A stretch of 64,000 bases of DNA, taken from NCBI RefSeq assembly GCF_003265705.1, contig NW_020313278.1, positions 99,235-163,234 on the forward strand. Reading direction: 5' to 3'. Made by a program: the position numbers and the translations under genes. How positions within the stretch are numbered: position 1 is the stretch's first letter; every line of letters begins with the position of its first letter. This document shows, piece by piece, positions 1 to 11,699 of this stretch. Under the pieces are notes generated by a model, which saw only the letters and a list, made by a program, of their open reading frames with translations, had not been told where the DNA came from and made no database searches. Source of the stretch: Callorhinus ursinus. Taxonomy: Eukaryota > Chordata > Mammalia > Carnivora > Otariidae.

Positions 1-117
1 TCCAAGAGCAACATGGCAAGGACTCAGTAGCCACATGTGGCTAGTGACCACCGTGTTGGTCAGCGAGGATTATAGAACATTTCCACCAATGCTAACAGTT
101 CTATTGGACTGTGCTTC
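1..117 (+). mobile_element. MER5A-like hAT-Charlie MITE, 3' end, cut by window edge
   Basis: The text 'agccacatgtggctagtg' followed by 'tagaacatttccacc' and 'gttctattggact' is the recognisable 3' half of MER5A, a non-autonomous hAT-Charlie DNA transposon. The 5' half lies outside the window or is lost. It is an ancient, immobile eutherian-wide relic. Three more MER5A-like pieces lie at 14.8, 31.0 and 62.1 kb in the same orientation. Confidence 0.75.
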
Positions 118-584
118 CATAGAGTCTATGAACCTATACACTACCCCGTACTGTGTTATCGAGTACTATATGTAAAGCATTTCTTACAGTGTCTGGCCTA
201 GATTGAGATTTCTATAAAGCATAGTTATTTCATCTTTCTAGATGTTTTTACAGTATTGTGTTTGTATGTGTGGGATGGGATAACTGTTTTCACACCCAGA
301 TCCATGTTTTATGTGGTGAAGGATATATTGTGCATACATGCAGTTCTATTTCCTATTTTTCCTCCATAAAGAATATATTGTCAGACCTTCTAGTGGGTAT
401 TTTAATTCTCTGAAACAGTCTCCACAGCTTGCTTCTGGACACTGAAGTCCTCTCTAGGTACCGTGTGCTCTCTTAGAAGCACCAGTGGGGGGCTATCGGA
501 AATAACTAGAATCCAGAATTAGGATACCATGACCTGGCTCAGGATAAACAAACAGGGTTCCCCAATGTATTGTGACCATGTATG
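118..584. other. single-copy AT-rich DNA, nothing assigned
   Basis: No repeat family, coding exon or RNA gene is recognisable here. Around 483-496 there is a G-run beside 'caccagtgg', only a partial match to a CTCF core, so I do not call a site. Confidence 0.5.
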
Positions 585-895
585 ATAAGGGATAATTGTG
601 ACTTTGTGTGATAATTGCCTCTCTGTGTAATAATGGGATAATCTGTGTAATAACAATGTAATAAGGGACTGTCTGCTTAACAGGTGACTTTCAGTGTAAT
701 AACTGAGAGTGTAATAAATGACTCTGTGTAATAGTTGTCTCTTTGCATAATAACTATTTCTTTGTGCCATAGTAGACTCTGCATAAAAATCGACTCTGTG
801 TAGTTACTGTCTCTCTGCATAAAACCTGGCTCCCTGTAATAATTGACTTTCTGTGTAATAATGAGCTCCCTGTGTAATAATGGACTCTCTGACCA
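585..895. repeat. degenerate tandem array, ~18-20 bp unit ('actctgtgtaataatt')
   Basis: Words such as 'ctctgtgtaataatg' and 'tgtgtaataa' recur about fifteen times in 310 bp with variable spacing and many substitutions. This is an old minisatellite-like array, not a mobile element. It also explains the low-complexity reverse-strand open frames here, rich in Tyr, Leu, His and Ser, which I do not consider genes. Confidence 0.8.
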
Positions 896-959
896 TAGGC
901 ACAAATTTTCAAATGCCTGTGGACTAATAGAAATTACAGTAATAGTCAAGCCATATCCA

Positions 960-1470
960 GTTGCAGGTGATAGAAAACAACTCAAACTAGCTTAAGGTGG
1001 CAGGAGGAAGAGGAGGAAATCATTAACTCACAGACCTGGGAAGTCCAGAGGCTAACTGGCCTCAAGGCCGATTGAATCCCTGGGTTCACATGAAGTCTTT
1101 GGGGGCTCTGTGTCTCTTTCCATCTCCAGGGTCTTGGTTTTATTCTCAGATGAGTCTGTCGTCCACGTGGTTGGAGGGTCCTCTGAGCAACTCAGGTTTT
1201 CACAGCCCTTAGAGTGCTTGTTTCCAGAGAGTACAAGAAAGCATCCATTTACTTTACTCCTAGCATCCGTTTCCTCAAAGAACTCAGGCCACCCGACACC
1301 TGGGATGGTAGAAATGGGCACCTTGATTGGCAGGTACCTCATTATCACGGGGGTAGGGAGTAGTTCACAAAATGAATGGGTGGAGAGCAGAACAAACAAG
1401 TAATAGATGTCTCCTTTGTTCATAGCCTGTGAGCTACATCCTCCCAAGGGTGGGCGTGAGCTCAGTGAAT
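960..1470 (-). mobile_element. ancient interspersed repeat, family uncertain
   Basis: The left part ('actcaaactagcttaagg', then 'attaactcacagacctggga') matches a widespread old mammalian repeat whose opposite strand ends 'taagccagtttgagttggg'. I recognise the text but cannot name the family; an LTR/MaLR or L1M origin is likely. The 160-codon reverse frame over 1052-1534 lies within it and is a chance open frame. Confidence 0.45.
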
Positions 1471-2270
1471 TTGTTCCAGCAAGTTCTTTAGTCTTCATGA
1501 ACCAGCCATCGACTCTTTTTAGAGTAGGTGACAAATATCTGCATATATATCTGACTAGTTTTCAAATAAGAATAGATGTTCTTATAAAGGATATAATGCA
1601 GAGTCATCTACAACATCAGACTTATAGGTCTTTATGAATTTTCGCAGTCAGTGACCACGAAATATATAGCTGCCTCCCGTAGTGCTCCATAATTTATTTT
1701 TCTTTTAAAAATACTCAGGCTACCTTCAGCAGAGGTTTTAACCTATTTTGTGTCATGGATTCTTTTGATCGTCTGGAAAAACTATAAATTTCTTCTGAGA
1801 GTAATGTTTTTAAGCACATAAAATAAAACACATCAGAGTTAAAAAAGGATTCTTATGAAATACCTCTACAGCACGGAAATACACAATTTTTAAACTATGT
1901 ATTTGGGCTTTTCACTGAATGAGTTTTTTTCAGTGAATGTTTTCCAAATGTGGATGCAAATTTGGAATTAGTGCCTTTAAACACAGTTGCCCAGATTGGG
2001 ATCAAGAACAGGAGGCTCAAAGAAAAACTCCTTGGCTGTCTTTATGTCCTGCACCCTCCTATTGTCTGGTTAATTCTTACTTAATCCTTCAGATCACAGT
2101 ACACACATCACTTCTTGGGGAAAGTCTTCTTCTGACTTCTCTGACTAGGTTCATGTCCCACCCACCCACAATACACACACGAGCATATGTCCCGGTTACC
2201 GAATAGCCTCTGTCTTCTCTAGGAGACTCGCATTGCCAGGAGAACAGGACGGACCTGGTTTCATCCCTGG
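1471..2270. other. single-copy AT-rich DNA
   Basis: No exon, RNA gene or assignable repeat was seen. Confidence 0.5.
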
Positions 2271-2352
2271 TTCCATCCCTGGTTCCTAGAGCATAGTACC
2301 TGGGACCTAACAGGACCTCACTAAAATTTGCTAAGTGGATGAATGAATCCAT
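2271..2352 (+). mobile_element. LINE-2 3' end
   Basis: 'agagcatagtacctggga' and the end 'aagtggatgaatgaatcc' match the L2 tail ('agtgcctggcacatagtagg' … 'gttgaatgaatga'). It is an old, short 3' fragment. Confidence 0.7.
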
Positions 2353-2830
2353 AAGTGTGTAGACAATCAGAGAGTCATCATAGGGTCAGATCTGATTTTT
2401 CTCCTCACAACATACAAAGTTAGAAGACAAAGTGCCCAAATTCTGGTGATCTCCACGAAATAGGTGCTAAAAGGTTTTACCGAGTGATACATCTTTCCAG
2501 TTCATAGGCGATTTTTGTTTGTTTTCAAAATTCATTCAGAAGAAAGGATGGAAAACAAGTGAAGGAAAGGGACTCACGGTAGAGAAAGGATAGTCAGAAT
2601 CGGCTGATGGATGGAGAACTTCAACACCATTGTCTAATTTAGAAAAAAAAAAAACCCTACAGTCAAAATTTTAAGTCAAATCAATGTAAAATCCATCCAA
2701 AAAAACCCACAACTGTTTCTGGCATTTTTGAGTGGAGACCAGCACTGAACAGGTGGGTAGGTTGTGGGTGGACATACCTGCTCACAAAAGCCGGTACCCA
2801 GTGGGTATCTCCATATTCACTTCTTGTAGA
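2353..2830. other. single-copy DNA with a short A-run (2642-2654)
   Basis: No assignable feature. The A-run near 2642 has no recognisable SINE or L1 body upstream. Confidence 0.45.
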
Positions 2831-3310
2831 CACTCTCTTGCTGCTGGAACAGTGGCTCTTTCTCATGGGGAACCCACTCAGGGGGAATCGATACTGGCCC
2901 CGCCTGCCCATCCACATAGGATGGTGGGATGCAGACCAGAAGGCTCCTCTCATTGGTCCCGGTCATTGGTTCTGAGATGGACATGTGACTTGAGCAGAGC
3001 CAATTAGAGTCTTCTTAGAGAACTCTTCTGCCAAAGCTAAGGAGAAAGCCACTCTCATTGTGGTGGGTGGGCTCAGTTCTATCTAATATGTGGGTTTGGG
3101 GAGGTTGGTGTGCATCATGCCTGCTACATGGGTGGTCACACCTAGAGAAATGCACGTGTGATGACATTCTTTAGGCCTTCGGGCTAGAATTAGTAGCATC
3201 CTGGGACATCTTCGTTATTTGACCCAATCAGTGCATTTTTTTCTTCCATTTTGCTTTAGTTGTGTTTCTGTCACTTGCAACTGCTAAAACATCTGTCGTT
3301 TATTTCACGT
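2831..3310 (+). mobile_element. ancient interspersed repeat, family uncertain
   Basis: 'atgtgacttgagcagagcca' with 'attagagtcttcttagagaa' and the end 'gtgtttctgtcacttgcaac' fit an old mammalian repeat whose 3' text is 'gagttgggtttctgtcactt'. The same family seems to supply 5780-6210 and, on the other strand, 960-1470. I cannot name it with confidence. Confidence 0.4.
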
Positions 3311-3319
3311 TAATGTGGA

Positions 3320-4090
3320 CTTACAATATTTCCTGGACTGGATAAGTAGCATTTTACAGTTGCTTAGGCCAATAGAACAGTTTCATTGGACTATACATGA
3401 CGGATCTAAAACAGGCTATTACATAGCCTCTCCCACATTTTAGATTTTCATCAGATTCTGATACAGTTGTTGAGTGGCCCATAAAACAGGATAACCAGAC
3501 AATGCCTTCAAAAGGCATCCTGAAAGCATGTTTTTTTGAAAGCTTAGGAAGAAAGTGGGACATTTTTCATGTCTCTGGCAGCTCCATTATGATGTATTTG
3601 GACATTTTTGATAAAATTATGAAGCATAAAAAGTTTGAAGCATTGAAGATTAATTTTCCTCCATAAATATATAGATCATAGTCAAATTCTATATGACTAG
3701 TTTTGCCCAGAGCAAAAAATATTTTCGGTGTAATTTCATAGCAATATGGAAGCAGATGATGAGAGAGGCACTGAAAAAGACTTTGGTGGATTGTAAGTGT
3801 CAGGTTAACATTCACAACCTGATGAATCGAGCAGAAACTGCTGTTAAAATCTAGAGCTTTGTTGTTTTAAAGTTAGAAAAAAAAGTTGGGAGCTGGTACA
3901 GAAGTAAAATTAAAGTAAAAGAAAATAAATAATCCATATCTCTTCTGTTCTGTTTAAATATTAAAGTGTCAGCTGCAATTCTGAAATGACACAAAAAAAG
4001 CTTGTTGGGCTGAAAAAAAAAAGTGCTTCATTTGTTGGATTTCCATGCTGTCTGAACTGTAATTTCACCTAAGGATGATTTTCTGGGATG
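3320..4090. other. repeat-free AT-rich stretch, candidate conserved noncoding DNA
   Basis: About 770 bp without any repeat family. It contains homeodomain-like words ('agattaattttcc'), several A-runs and 'gtgtcagctgcaattctgaa', an E-box context. No frame suggests protein. A regulatory role is inferred only from the lack of repeat decay; cross-species alignment would be needed to confirm it. Confidence 0.25.
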
Positions 4091-4699
4091 AGGGGCCTGA
4101 GCTCTATGGTCTGTTACAGATGGAGAGGCAAGCCCACCATGCATGGGCTGGTTTTTATTTCTTCTAGTTCTTCTCCAACTTTACAGCTTCTTCCTGAAGC
4201 CTACTCTTCTGTGCCCAGTGAAATGGAGGCCCCCATTCTTGTTGGAAGTGCAGTTCCCTCCCACTGCCCCGAACTGTACTGTTTGTTTTGACTAACTGGT
4301 CATCTCATTCTTCATGGAATTCCCAAAGGCCAAGAAGCGAGGGGCTTACATACTTCCTCTCATCTGGGAGCATCATGGTTCCCAGCTATGGCCACTCAAT
4401 CTCTTGACACTTAAAGTCTGGCACACACGGATGGCTGTTTGTCTCTGAATATTAGCGTCTTTGTTGGAATCCACTCAGGGTGGAGAAATTGGAGAAAGGC
4501 TGAGATAAGACTGGAGAAATTAGATGTCAGAAACAAATGAGAAGGATTGTAAGCGATCCTCCCCCCCCAAAATGGCTTTGTGGTATCTATCATGAGACTT
4601 GTTCTTCAGCTCCCTTCCTTTTATTAAGAAATACACCACCTTATAAGAACAGAACATAAAAATCTCAGGAGACTGATTTTCCCAAGCTCATCTTCTGCT
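4091..4699. other. single-copy DNA; C-run at 4561-4568
   Basis: No exon or repeat family was assigned. The eight-base C-run is a simple homopolymer. Confidence 0.45.
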
Positions 4700-4922
4700 A
4701 GGAGAATATTTCTCAATATCAGCACTGTTGACATTTTAGACGATTTGTCTTGTGCATCGTAGGTTGTTTAACAGTATCTTTGTCATCTACCCTTTGGTGG
4801 GTAGATGGATGGATGGATGAGGTGCTGGCAGAACTCTTCCCTCAGTTGTGACAACCAAAACTGCCTCCCGGCATTGCCCAATGTCCCCTGGAGGCAAACG
4901 AATTGCCATTGAGAACCATCGT
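4700..4922 (+). mobile_element. ancient hAT-type MITE
   Basis: The sequence opens 'atttctcaatatcagcactg', continues 'cattttagacgatttg' and 'gtgcatcgtaggttg', and ends 'gccattgagaaccatc'. This is a common mammalian non-autonomous DNA transposon with TTCTCAA/TTGAGAA ends. An internal 'gatggatggatgga' (about 4803-4817) is a small (GGAT)n expansion not in the element as I remember it. A second, opposite copy lies at 7812-8020. Confidence 0.65.
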
Positions 4923-5589
4923 CTAGAGTGTGGTCCAGGATCTAGACTCAGCCAATCGGATGCATGTTCACCAGAACTGGAACCTAGAAAGTCTAGAAAT
5001 CAGACAGTGGGAAATTTACCATCCCAACCCACAGTGACAGCGGTACCACCATCAGAACCAGCAGGACCCAGTTCTGAACGAATAACAAGCTACAGGGGGC
5101 TTTGCGGGGAGATCCAGCAGTGTCAAGGATGAGTGAAGCTGGTGAGAATTTGATGTCAGTGATGTCACCAAACTAGCTCCAGAGCATGATTTTGGCTGGG
5201 ACACAGGCTTCCCCATCTTATAAGCCTGGCCCTCCATCTTTTCTGGTGACCTTGTGAACAACCCAAATGAGTCTTCTAATAAATCCCTTTTATGCTTAAA
5301 TGAGCCATGGCCCATTTCTGTTGTTTAAACCAAGAGTCATAGTTGTTATACCAGCCTTTAAACTTGCCTAGAAAATAGTGAGACCCAAGGATGGTAAGGG
5401 AGGTTGGTTCAGAGGTCATGATGGAATGAGGGTACCTAGCTGGATTCAGACCTAAGGTCCAGAAGATTTAGAAGGAAACAAATAACATTCCCCGTAATTT
5501 TCTCCCATGCTCCCTTCTACCTCACCATGTCTCTAACCCTTCAGAAAATATATAACTAAAAATGGTGCCTAGACTCTCTTTGCAGAAAG
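4923..5589. other. single-copy DNA with one short old repeat piece
   Basis: Near 5250-5300, 'ctaataaatccctttta' resembles the 3' part of the old repeat seen at 960-1470. Otherwise nothing is assigned. Confidence 0.4.
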
Positions 5590-5745
5590 CATGAGTGTTT
5601 GAAGGTGCATTTGGAGGCTGACTTCCTGGGTTTCCATGTAATAGCTGCTGAGTTTAGACACTTAACCACCTCACATTCCCTGTCTTCTCATTACAAAATG
5701 CAGACAAGGCTTCCGGTATTAAAGATAATGTGTAGGAAAGCAGTG
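5590..5745 (+). mobile_element. MIR SINE
   Basis: The order 'ggctgacttcctgggtttcc', 'ttagacacttaaccacctca' and 'tcattacaaaatgcagacaa' follows the MIR core (…acttaacctctctgtgcctcagtttcctcatctgtaaaatgggg…). It is an old fragment, well diverged. Confidence 0.65.
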
Positions 5746-5759
5746 GAATGACAGTTTTT

Positions 5760-6210
5760 TCCCCTTAGAGAAATCACCTTGGTGTCTGTAGTTTCAGTGA
5801 GAGGGGGTTCAAGCTCAGGGATTCAAGAGTAAGAACTTGACCCAAGCCTACAGGTGAGCATTTTCTATATCCTTGACCACCATGATGATTGAGTTGTGAT
5901 GGTCTCACAACTAGGTTTGTCTAATCAGAGTTAACATGTGGACATTTGCTGAAGTGTTCAGACAGTTCCTGAGAGCTGTAAATGTCAGTTGGAGCTGCTG
6001 GTATTCACCTTGCCAGGTGAGGCGATAAAGAGAAGTGTAGCAGAGAGAAGAGAGGGAAACACAGTCTTGATATCAACATTTTAGCCCCTGGATCCAGCTA
6101 TAGCTGAAGCAGGTCCTAGCTGTGAAGTTCCCAATACATTCCCCGTCCTGCTTAGGTTAGTTTGAGCTGAGTTTCCAACCCTTGCAACAAAGAGAGGCTG
6201 AATTACTTAA
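5760..6210 (+). mobile_element. ancient interspersed repeat, family uncertain
   Basis: Pieces such as 'cctggatccagctatagctg', 'cccaatacattcc' and 'ggttagtttgagctgag', then 'aacccttgcaac', follow the same old repeat as 2831-3310. The family name is not certain. Confidence 0.4.
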
Positions 6211-6984
6211 CACCTAGCCCACGATGAGGGCCCACCACATTGGCACCAGCAATAAAACCAGGACAAATGTTTGGAGAGCTAATCATGGTGATTGTTCTTT
6301 CATTTCCGTACTCGGCATCTAGTGCAAGAGACATTGATAGGCATGTATTGTGTTGGAGTCTAATTGCATGAATACACAGAGCAGAGTCTCAGGATATGAT
6401 AGGATGCATTTCCATTTGTCAAGGCTATGGATTTGGGGCAGTTAAAATCTTTGGGGAAAGTGAGCCTCTTACACTTTCATGGATGACACACATACTTCTC
6501 TTTAACACTTTATAGCTCTCCAGCTCCATGGAGATTAAGCTCTGCATGTCCAGGAAGGTTTCAGTACTTTTATGGTAATGAAATTACAACAAATGGTACC
6601 AACCTGGGAGTGTTGCCTGGGGCTCAGTCTCAACTCCCTTCCCCTCGAAATCTGCTGCCATGAGCTCGAACATGATGTGTGGCACAGAATGCCCGTATTT
6701 AAAAGTCACTGCCTTCAGATCAATATTATCCCCCCTGTAGCATTTCCTCACATATTACATTAAAAAGACTAATCCCTTGGAGAGTTGTAAAGATGTTTTA
6801 GTGCAGAGCATATATTATGAATGTTTCATCGTTATTCCTCAGGATTTATTTAACATTTTACTCGACAGTCCCTTTGGATTTTTGATTGATTACTAGGCAA
6901 ATTAGATAAGAAAACTCTTTCTGTAAGAGAGTCCCATGCAGCATCCTAGCCATGGTGGTGATAATAATGGAATCCAAGATTTAT
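6211..6984. other. single-copy DNA
   Basis: No exon, RNA gene or assignable repeat was seen. Confidence 0.5.
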
Positions 6985-7168
6985 CTCATACTTCTTCTGT
7001 CAACAGCCACACTAAGCTGTTTACAGGCACTGTTTCCACTCCTCGAATAAGATACTGCTATCCCCATTTTACAGATAAGGTACTGAGGTCTAGGGAACTC
7101 CTGAGTTGAGGTTAGAGCTTCAACTGGGGTCTGATTCACTTTAGAGCCTGTGTTCTTAATAAATGCCG
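6985..7168 (-). mobile_element. MIR SINE
   Basis: 'tatccccattttacagataa' followed by 'ggtactgaggtctaggg' and the terminal 'gagcctgtgttcttaat' are the hallmarks of reverse-complement MIR. Confidence 0.8.
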
Positions 7169-7811
7169 TTTTTACTCCAAAAACGTCATCACAAGCCCTG
7201 CAGTGTCGTGTTTCAGGATTAAATACATTGGGGTAGCATTGTTCACTCGATACCTTCTCCTTGGGATTCACAAACATATGACCCAATTCAAGGTTCTGAG
7301 ACATCCAATAAGGAAGGATCCAGTTCATTTTACAAATGCTTTCAAAATGATTGGATTCTGGAGCCAACCCTTTGGTGTGTTGGTTGTCTTTGTTGGTGGC
7401 TTCCCATCACAACAGTTAACATATGGAGTGTGATAAAAAAAAAAATCTGGCCTTTGGCATCTCCCACACCACTTCTCAGACTACAAAGCCATCAAGGGGC
7501 TGGCCTGATGGAGACATATGAGACCCCAGGTATGGCTGGAGATTTTAAGTTTCCTTGAAAATCAAATCACAATTATTAGATTGGACGGACTCATTTCTCC
7601 TCTCTCCAAGGACATATTATTCTGTAGGACATATGGTATAGTGGTCTTATTGGTGACTCTGTTGGAAGCTAGAGGATTGCCCAAGTAGGTGCTTCTGTGT
7701 CTGGTTTTGAAGCAATTTTGTAAAGTCTGTAGTCTGTTCATTCAATATTTTGACAAGCTTGCAAGCCATTAGGATTGTTGGTGTACAGTGATTTGCTTGG
7801 GTTGGGTTGGA
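7169..7811. other. single-copy DNA; A-run at 7436-7445
   Basis: No exon or repeat family was assigned. Confidence 0.45.
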
Positions 7812-8020
7812 CCAGTGGTCCTCAGTGGGAGCAGTTTTAATCCCCAGCCTCCCGGGGGAAGACAGTCTGGAGCAATTCTGCAGACAGTTGTGGTAGTCAC
7901 AATTGGGAGGTGTGCTGCTGGGTCTGGAGGGTAGAACTAAACATCCTACAATGCACAGGACAGCCCCCATGACTAGCAGTTATTGAGCCCCAAATGTCAA
8001 TCAGGCCAAGGATGAGGAAA
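7812..8020 (-). mobile_element. ancient hAT-type MITE (same family as 4700-4922)
   Basis: This is the reverse complement of the 4.7-kb element: 'ccagtggtcctcag', 'tggtagtcacaattggg', 'aaacatcctacaatgcacag' and 'ccccaaatgtcaatcagg'. The internal 'catcctacaatgcacag' pairs with 'gtgcatcgtagg' in the first copy. Confidence 0.7.
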
Positions 8021-8604
8021 CCATGAGCTAGACTATGTTAAAATAGCATGTAAGCCCTCCAATCTCAGGGTCTTCACATGACGTAAATTTTTGTTGTTGT
8101 TATTGTTTGCCCATTTACCCAAGATCTAATGCTAATGTTTGCCATTTGTCAGCCCTGCTGAGAAATGCTTGTCCAAGTGGTACCCAGAGGATGCAGGCTT
8201 CCAGGCTTTTCCTGTCGTGTGCTTTTCATTGTCTTAGAAGCCATCCATACCAGCCATCCACACAAGTGAAAGAGGATGGGTGATCATGCAGCTCTTTTAG
8301 GGTTGGGGCCCAGAAATGCCGAACATCCTTCCCACCTACGTTGTGATGGCCAAAACTCAGTCATGGGGACCTCCCCAGCTTCTGGGAGGGCTGTGGAATA
8401 GCCCTCCTGTGTCTTCAGACAATGAAATGTTTTGATGAACACATCGTATCATCCCTGACATGCAAGGGAAGTTCATTGCTGATTAAATAAGGTGCAAGAG
8501 CCAACATCTTTACCCAGCAATTAAACAGTGGCAAAGCATAATTTTACTTTAAGAGACTTGCACTGTAGTTGAGAAAATAGATCTTGGGCCCATGCATCAG
8601 GATT
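8021..8604. other. single-copy DNA
   Basis: A small (TTG)n at about 8090-8108; otherwise nothing was recognised. Confidence 0.45.
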
Positions 8605-8835
8605 TAGGTAATGGAATTGATATTTATTAAGGACCCACTGTCATCGGTCACTTGGAGTGTGTTGGCTCATTCTACCTGCAAGGTAGTTATTACACCTGTT
8701 CGATAGATGACGTAAATGAGGATCAGAGACAGAAAGATACTAATACACAAGCACACAGCTAGAAAGTTATGGTGCCCACGAGCAAATCAAAGACAGACTT
8801 GAAAACCCATATTCTTTCTTCTTCATCAGCCCAAA
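8605..8835 (-). mobile_element. MIR SINE
   Basis: 'gatatttattaaggacccac', 'ttacacctgttcgatagatg' and 'caagcacacagctagaaag' follow reverse MIR from end to end. It is nearly full length but diverged. Confidence 0.75.
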
Positions 8836-9639
8836 CTGGGCTTTGTCACACACTATTCCTGCGACATACTCCTAGCCAAAACAGCCCCGTGAGCCAAAGC
8901 ATTTGAGGACTTCCAAATCCTGTCTGTTCCTCCTGAAAAGTCACAATGCCTGTTAGAATACCTAAAGCGTATGAGAAGCCTAGTTTTAAAGAGACTGCTT
9001 AGGCCACTTATATGAAAGACTCCTGTATTGTCATTACACGTATCAATATTCCATACAGTCAGCTAAAACAAATCTTCACAAACGTTGCTTTCTCGCAACA
9101 TTTTTATTTCCAGTTTGGAATTTAATTTTATCCCCACACCCACGCACATCACATGCGCTGTTCTGTCTAAAGCACTGTTTGGGAAGCAGCATGGTGTACC
9201 CACAGCAGTACAAGCTGGGGGATTCGGAGAGGGAGTTTAAAAGTCCTGGGGAGTTCCGGGGAGGACACTGCCTCCCTGGATATGGGTTCTGTCATGCATA
9301 ATGGGGGCAGGGGGCGGCACAGGGTCTTATCCTGTATGTCACATCAAATATGTTGATTGTGGCTGCCCGGAACAGCGTGTTGGTAAGGATTCTGGAGCCA
9401 GGCTGCACAGAAATAAGGAAAGTTCTGAATGATTCATGGTGTCTGCCATGAACACAGATGGTTTCCATGTGCTGTAAATTTGCTATCTCTGAACTAAAGG
9501 AAGCCTAAGGTCATTTCCAACTCTAAGGTTCTCCAACTCAACTTGATGCGAGAAATAAGGTGAATGACATTCTCCGACTCCTACCTGCTAATAAAACAGG
9601 GTGAAGAACAGGGTGGGTCGTTGACCTCTGCATAACTTA
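8836..9639. other. single-copy DNA; GC-richer patch at 9180-9330
   Basis: 'atgggggcagggggcggcac' (near 9300) contains an SP1-like GC box, but there is no CpG density or other promoter sign. Nothing else was assigned. Confidence 0.4.
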
Positions 9640-9905
9640 CTAGGTGCATTGCGTGTCTGAAATCCAAGTACAAAGCAAGAGGGACTCCAGACAGGTGAGA
9701 AAGATGCATTGCTGATAGAAGCTGTAAGGCATTTTGGAAGAAGTGATATCTGAGCTGGGTTTTGAAGGGTGTGTAGGAGCTTGCCAGGTAGAGGCAGAGA
9801 AAAGGCAGTCCAAGGAAAGAAAGAACATTGCAGAAGGCTGACCAAAAGAAGGTCTGTTTGATGAGGTTGGGGGCCCAGACTGGTGGGAGCAAATGTGGAC
9901 TTTGT
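9640..9905 (+). mobile_element. ancient interspersed repeat, family uncertain
   Basis: 'gtgatatctgagctgggttt' with 'tgaagggtgtgtaggagctt' and 'gccaggtagaggcagagaa' match a familiar old mammalian repeat. The complementary half of the same family seems to be at 53,885-54,215, with more at 58.7 and 59.3 kb. The overlapping reverse frames of 85-116 codons are chance. Confidence 0.45.
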
Positions 9906-10639
9906 GTCCCTGTTCCAAGGACAGACAGAGACAGGTGGGGACGGAAGCCAGGTAGACGGGGATTAGATTGCCACGTTCCCTGAGTGCCAAACTCTGGAAG
10001 TTGCTGACTTCTCAGTGTTCGTGGAGCAAAGGGACCTCATGGTGGCTGGAGTGATGGTCACTCCAGCAGGTGTGAGCAGAAGAGCTGTTCTTGGAGGTGG
10101 CCTGTCCACTTCCCCGTGGCTGACAGGGCTAGCCCATGGCCTTTGTCCCTTCTGCTTTCCCTCACCGCCCAGGGCTCCTTCCCCGGGACTGGGCCTAATG
10201 AAATGTTTCCCGTTTTAATTTCAGCTCTGCTGGGAGGAGCTCTTTTATCTCGGCTGCTTCTCTGCCATCAAAGCCCACTCAGTGTTGAGTACTGCCCGCC
10301 CCCTTGCTGGTCCTGTCCTCCCCAGAATCCTGCCTGGAGGTTTTAATTCTGAGTCTCAGAAGACAAGCAAGGGGGCTGCTTTTGATTTATCAGTCAAACA
10401 CAATCCCTTCGCAATTGTCTTTGGAGACTCAGGCTCCAGACATGAAAGATAAAAACAAGAGATGCCAGTTTGGTTTAAGATGGAAGTTTGTGCTAGATCT
10501 TTCTGTGTTCTTCCTTCAACTCAGAAAAAAATAAAATAAAATGAAAGCCTCTCCTCTCAGCTCAGTCAGTGCATTGTTTTCTTGTCTGCCCATCTTGTTC
10601 CATTTCCCGAGTGGTTTTCTTACTTATTTCAGAAGTAAC
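9906..10639. other. single-copy DNA, relatively GC-rich
   Basis: No exon was supported. 'ccgttttaatttcag' at about 10,210 resembles a splice acceptor, but the downstream frame lacks any recognisable domain. Confidence 0.4.
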
Positions 10640-10905
10640 AAAAACCACCTGACATTTATTGAGATTCCTCTGATCACTTTATGTCCATCCTAGACACTCT
10701 ATGCATGTTAACCCATTTAATATTAATTGCTACCTTAGGAAGTGGGTACCATCATTAACCTCATTTTACAGTTGGGGAAACTGAGTCACAGGGCCCTAAG
10801 TAATCAGTCTCACAGAGCTGTTACGTGGTGGAGCTGGGATCCGTGATTAGGAAATCTGGCTCCAGAGTCCCTGCCTTTTGCCACCATGCTGTGCTGTGTC
10901 CCTGC
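10640..10905 (-). mobile_element. MIR SINE, near full length
   Basis: 'gacatttattgagattcctc', 'cctcattttacagttgggga' and 'aaactgagtcacagggcc', then 'gtggagctgggatccgtga', are reverse MIR with its conserved core. Confidence 0.85.
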
Positions 10906-11310
10906 CATCCCCTTCTTGGGGTGACATTCTATATGTTGATTTATGGCAAGGAAATTGACATCTTCATCGTTGTCATATTTTGTATAAGAAGGGGCAGTTA
11001 TCTCCTGATTGCAGGGACAAGGGGTGAGGAATGACTCTATGATTAAGTAAAACCAAAAGATGTGGTCTCAAATAATTGAGATCGACTTTGAGGAAGCTCT
11101 CCAAGGCTTGCCTGGATTACCTTAGTCTAGACAATGGACGCGTTGCAGGTGGGCTTTTGGATGCCAGTGTTAGAGCCTACTTATCCAAAGGAAGTTTCAT
11201 TATAGAGATCCAAACCTTTACTATTTTCTCAGCCCCACACTTTGGCTGGAGTTAGAAAAAAGTGGATTACACTGGCCCAGACACCCTCCCTGCATGGCAG
11301 TGTTTCCTAG
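10906..11310. other. single-copy DNA
   Basis: Nothing was assigned. Confidence 0.45.
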
Positions 11311-11452
11311 ACTCAGAGAGACAGAGATCATGACAGAGACAGCAAGAGAGAGCACCAGCAGGGAGCCTGATGTGAGACTCGATTCCAGGACCCTGAGATC
11401 ATGACCTGAGCTGAAGGCAGGTGCTTAACCGCCTGAGCCACCCGGATGCCCC
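11311..11452 (-). mobile_element. Can-SINE, truncated
   Basis: 'gggagcctgatgtgagactc', 'ccctgagatcatgacctgag' and 'ctgagccacccggatgcccc' are the reverse complement of the tRNA-derived head and body. The A-rich tail and target duplications are not visible, so this is an old or 3'-truncated copy. Confidence 0.9.
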
Positions 11453-11699
11453 CATTTATCACCCTTTTTAAAGTTCGAGTTTCAAGTACTCTCTAGAAAT
11501 AGTGGAGCTTTACTTTTAACTTTTCCCCAAGGCCTTAAATGTACGTGTCTGTTACTTCCAGTGTCTGTCAGTCATAAAATATTCAAATGCCTAATGCATC
11601 ATCTTCGGTAGTATTGGACTGTTATTGTATATGTGTAAGATGATCACAGTGTGATACCTAGCTTGCCCCAACGATTTTTGCTTCTTTGTACTTGTGCCC
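11453..11699. other. single-copy DNA
   Basis: Nothing was assigned. Confidence 0.4.

Noticed and set aside
483..500. CTCF-like core
   Set aside because: Only part of the motif matches around 'caccagtggggggc'; too weak to call.
1052..1534. 160-codon reverse open frame
   Set aside because: It lies mostly in an old interspersed repeat and has no domain; forward frames overlap it.
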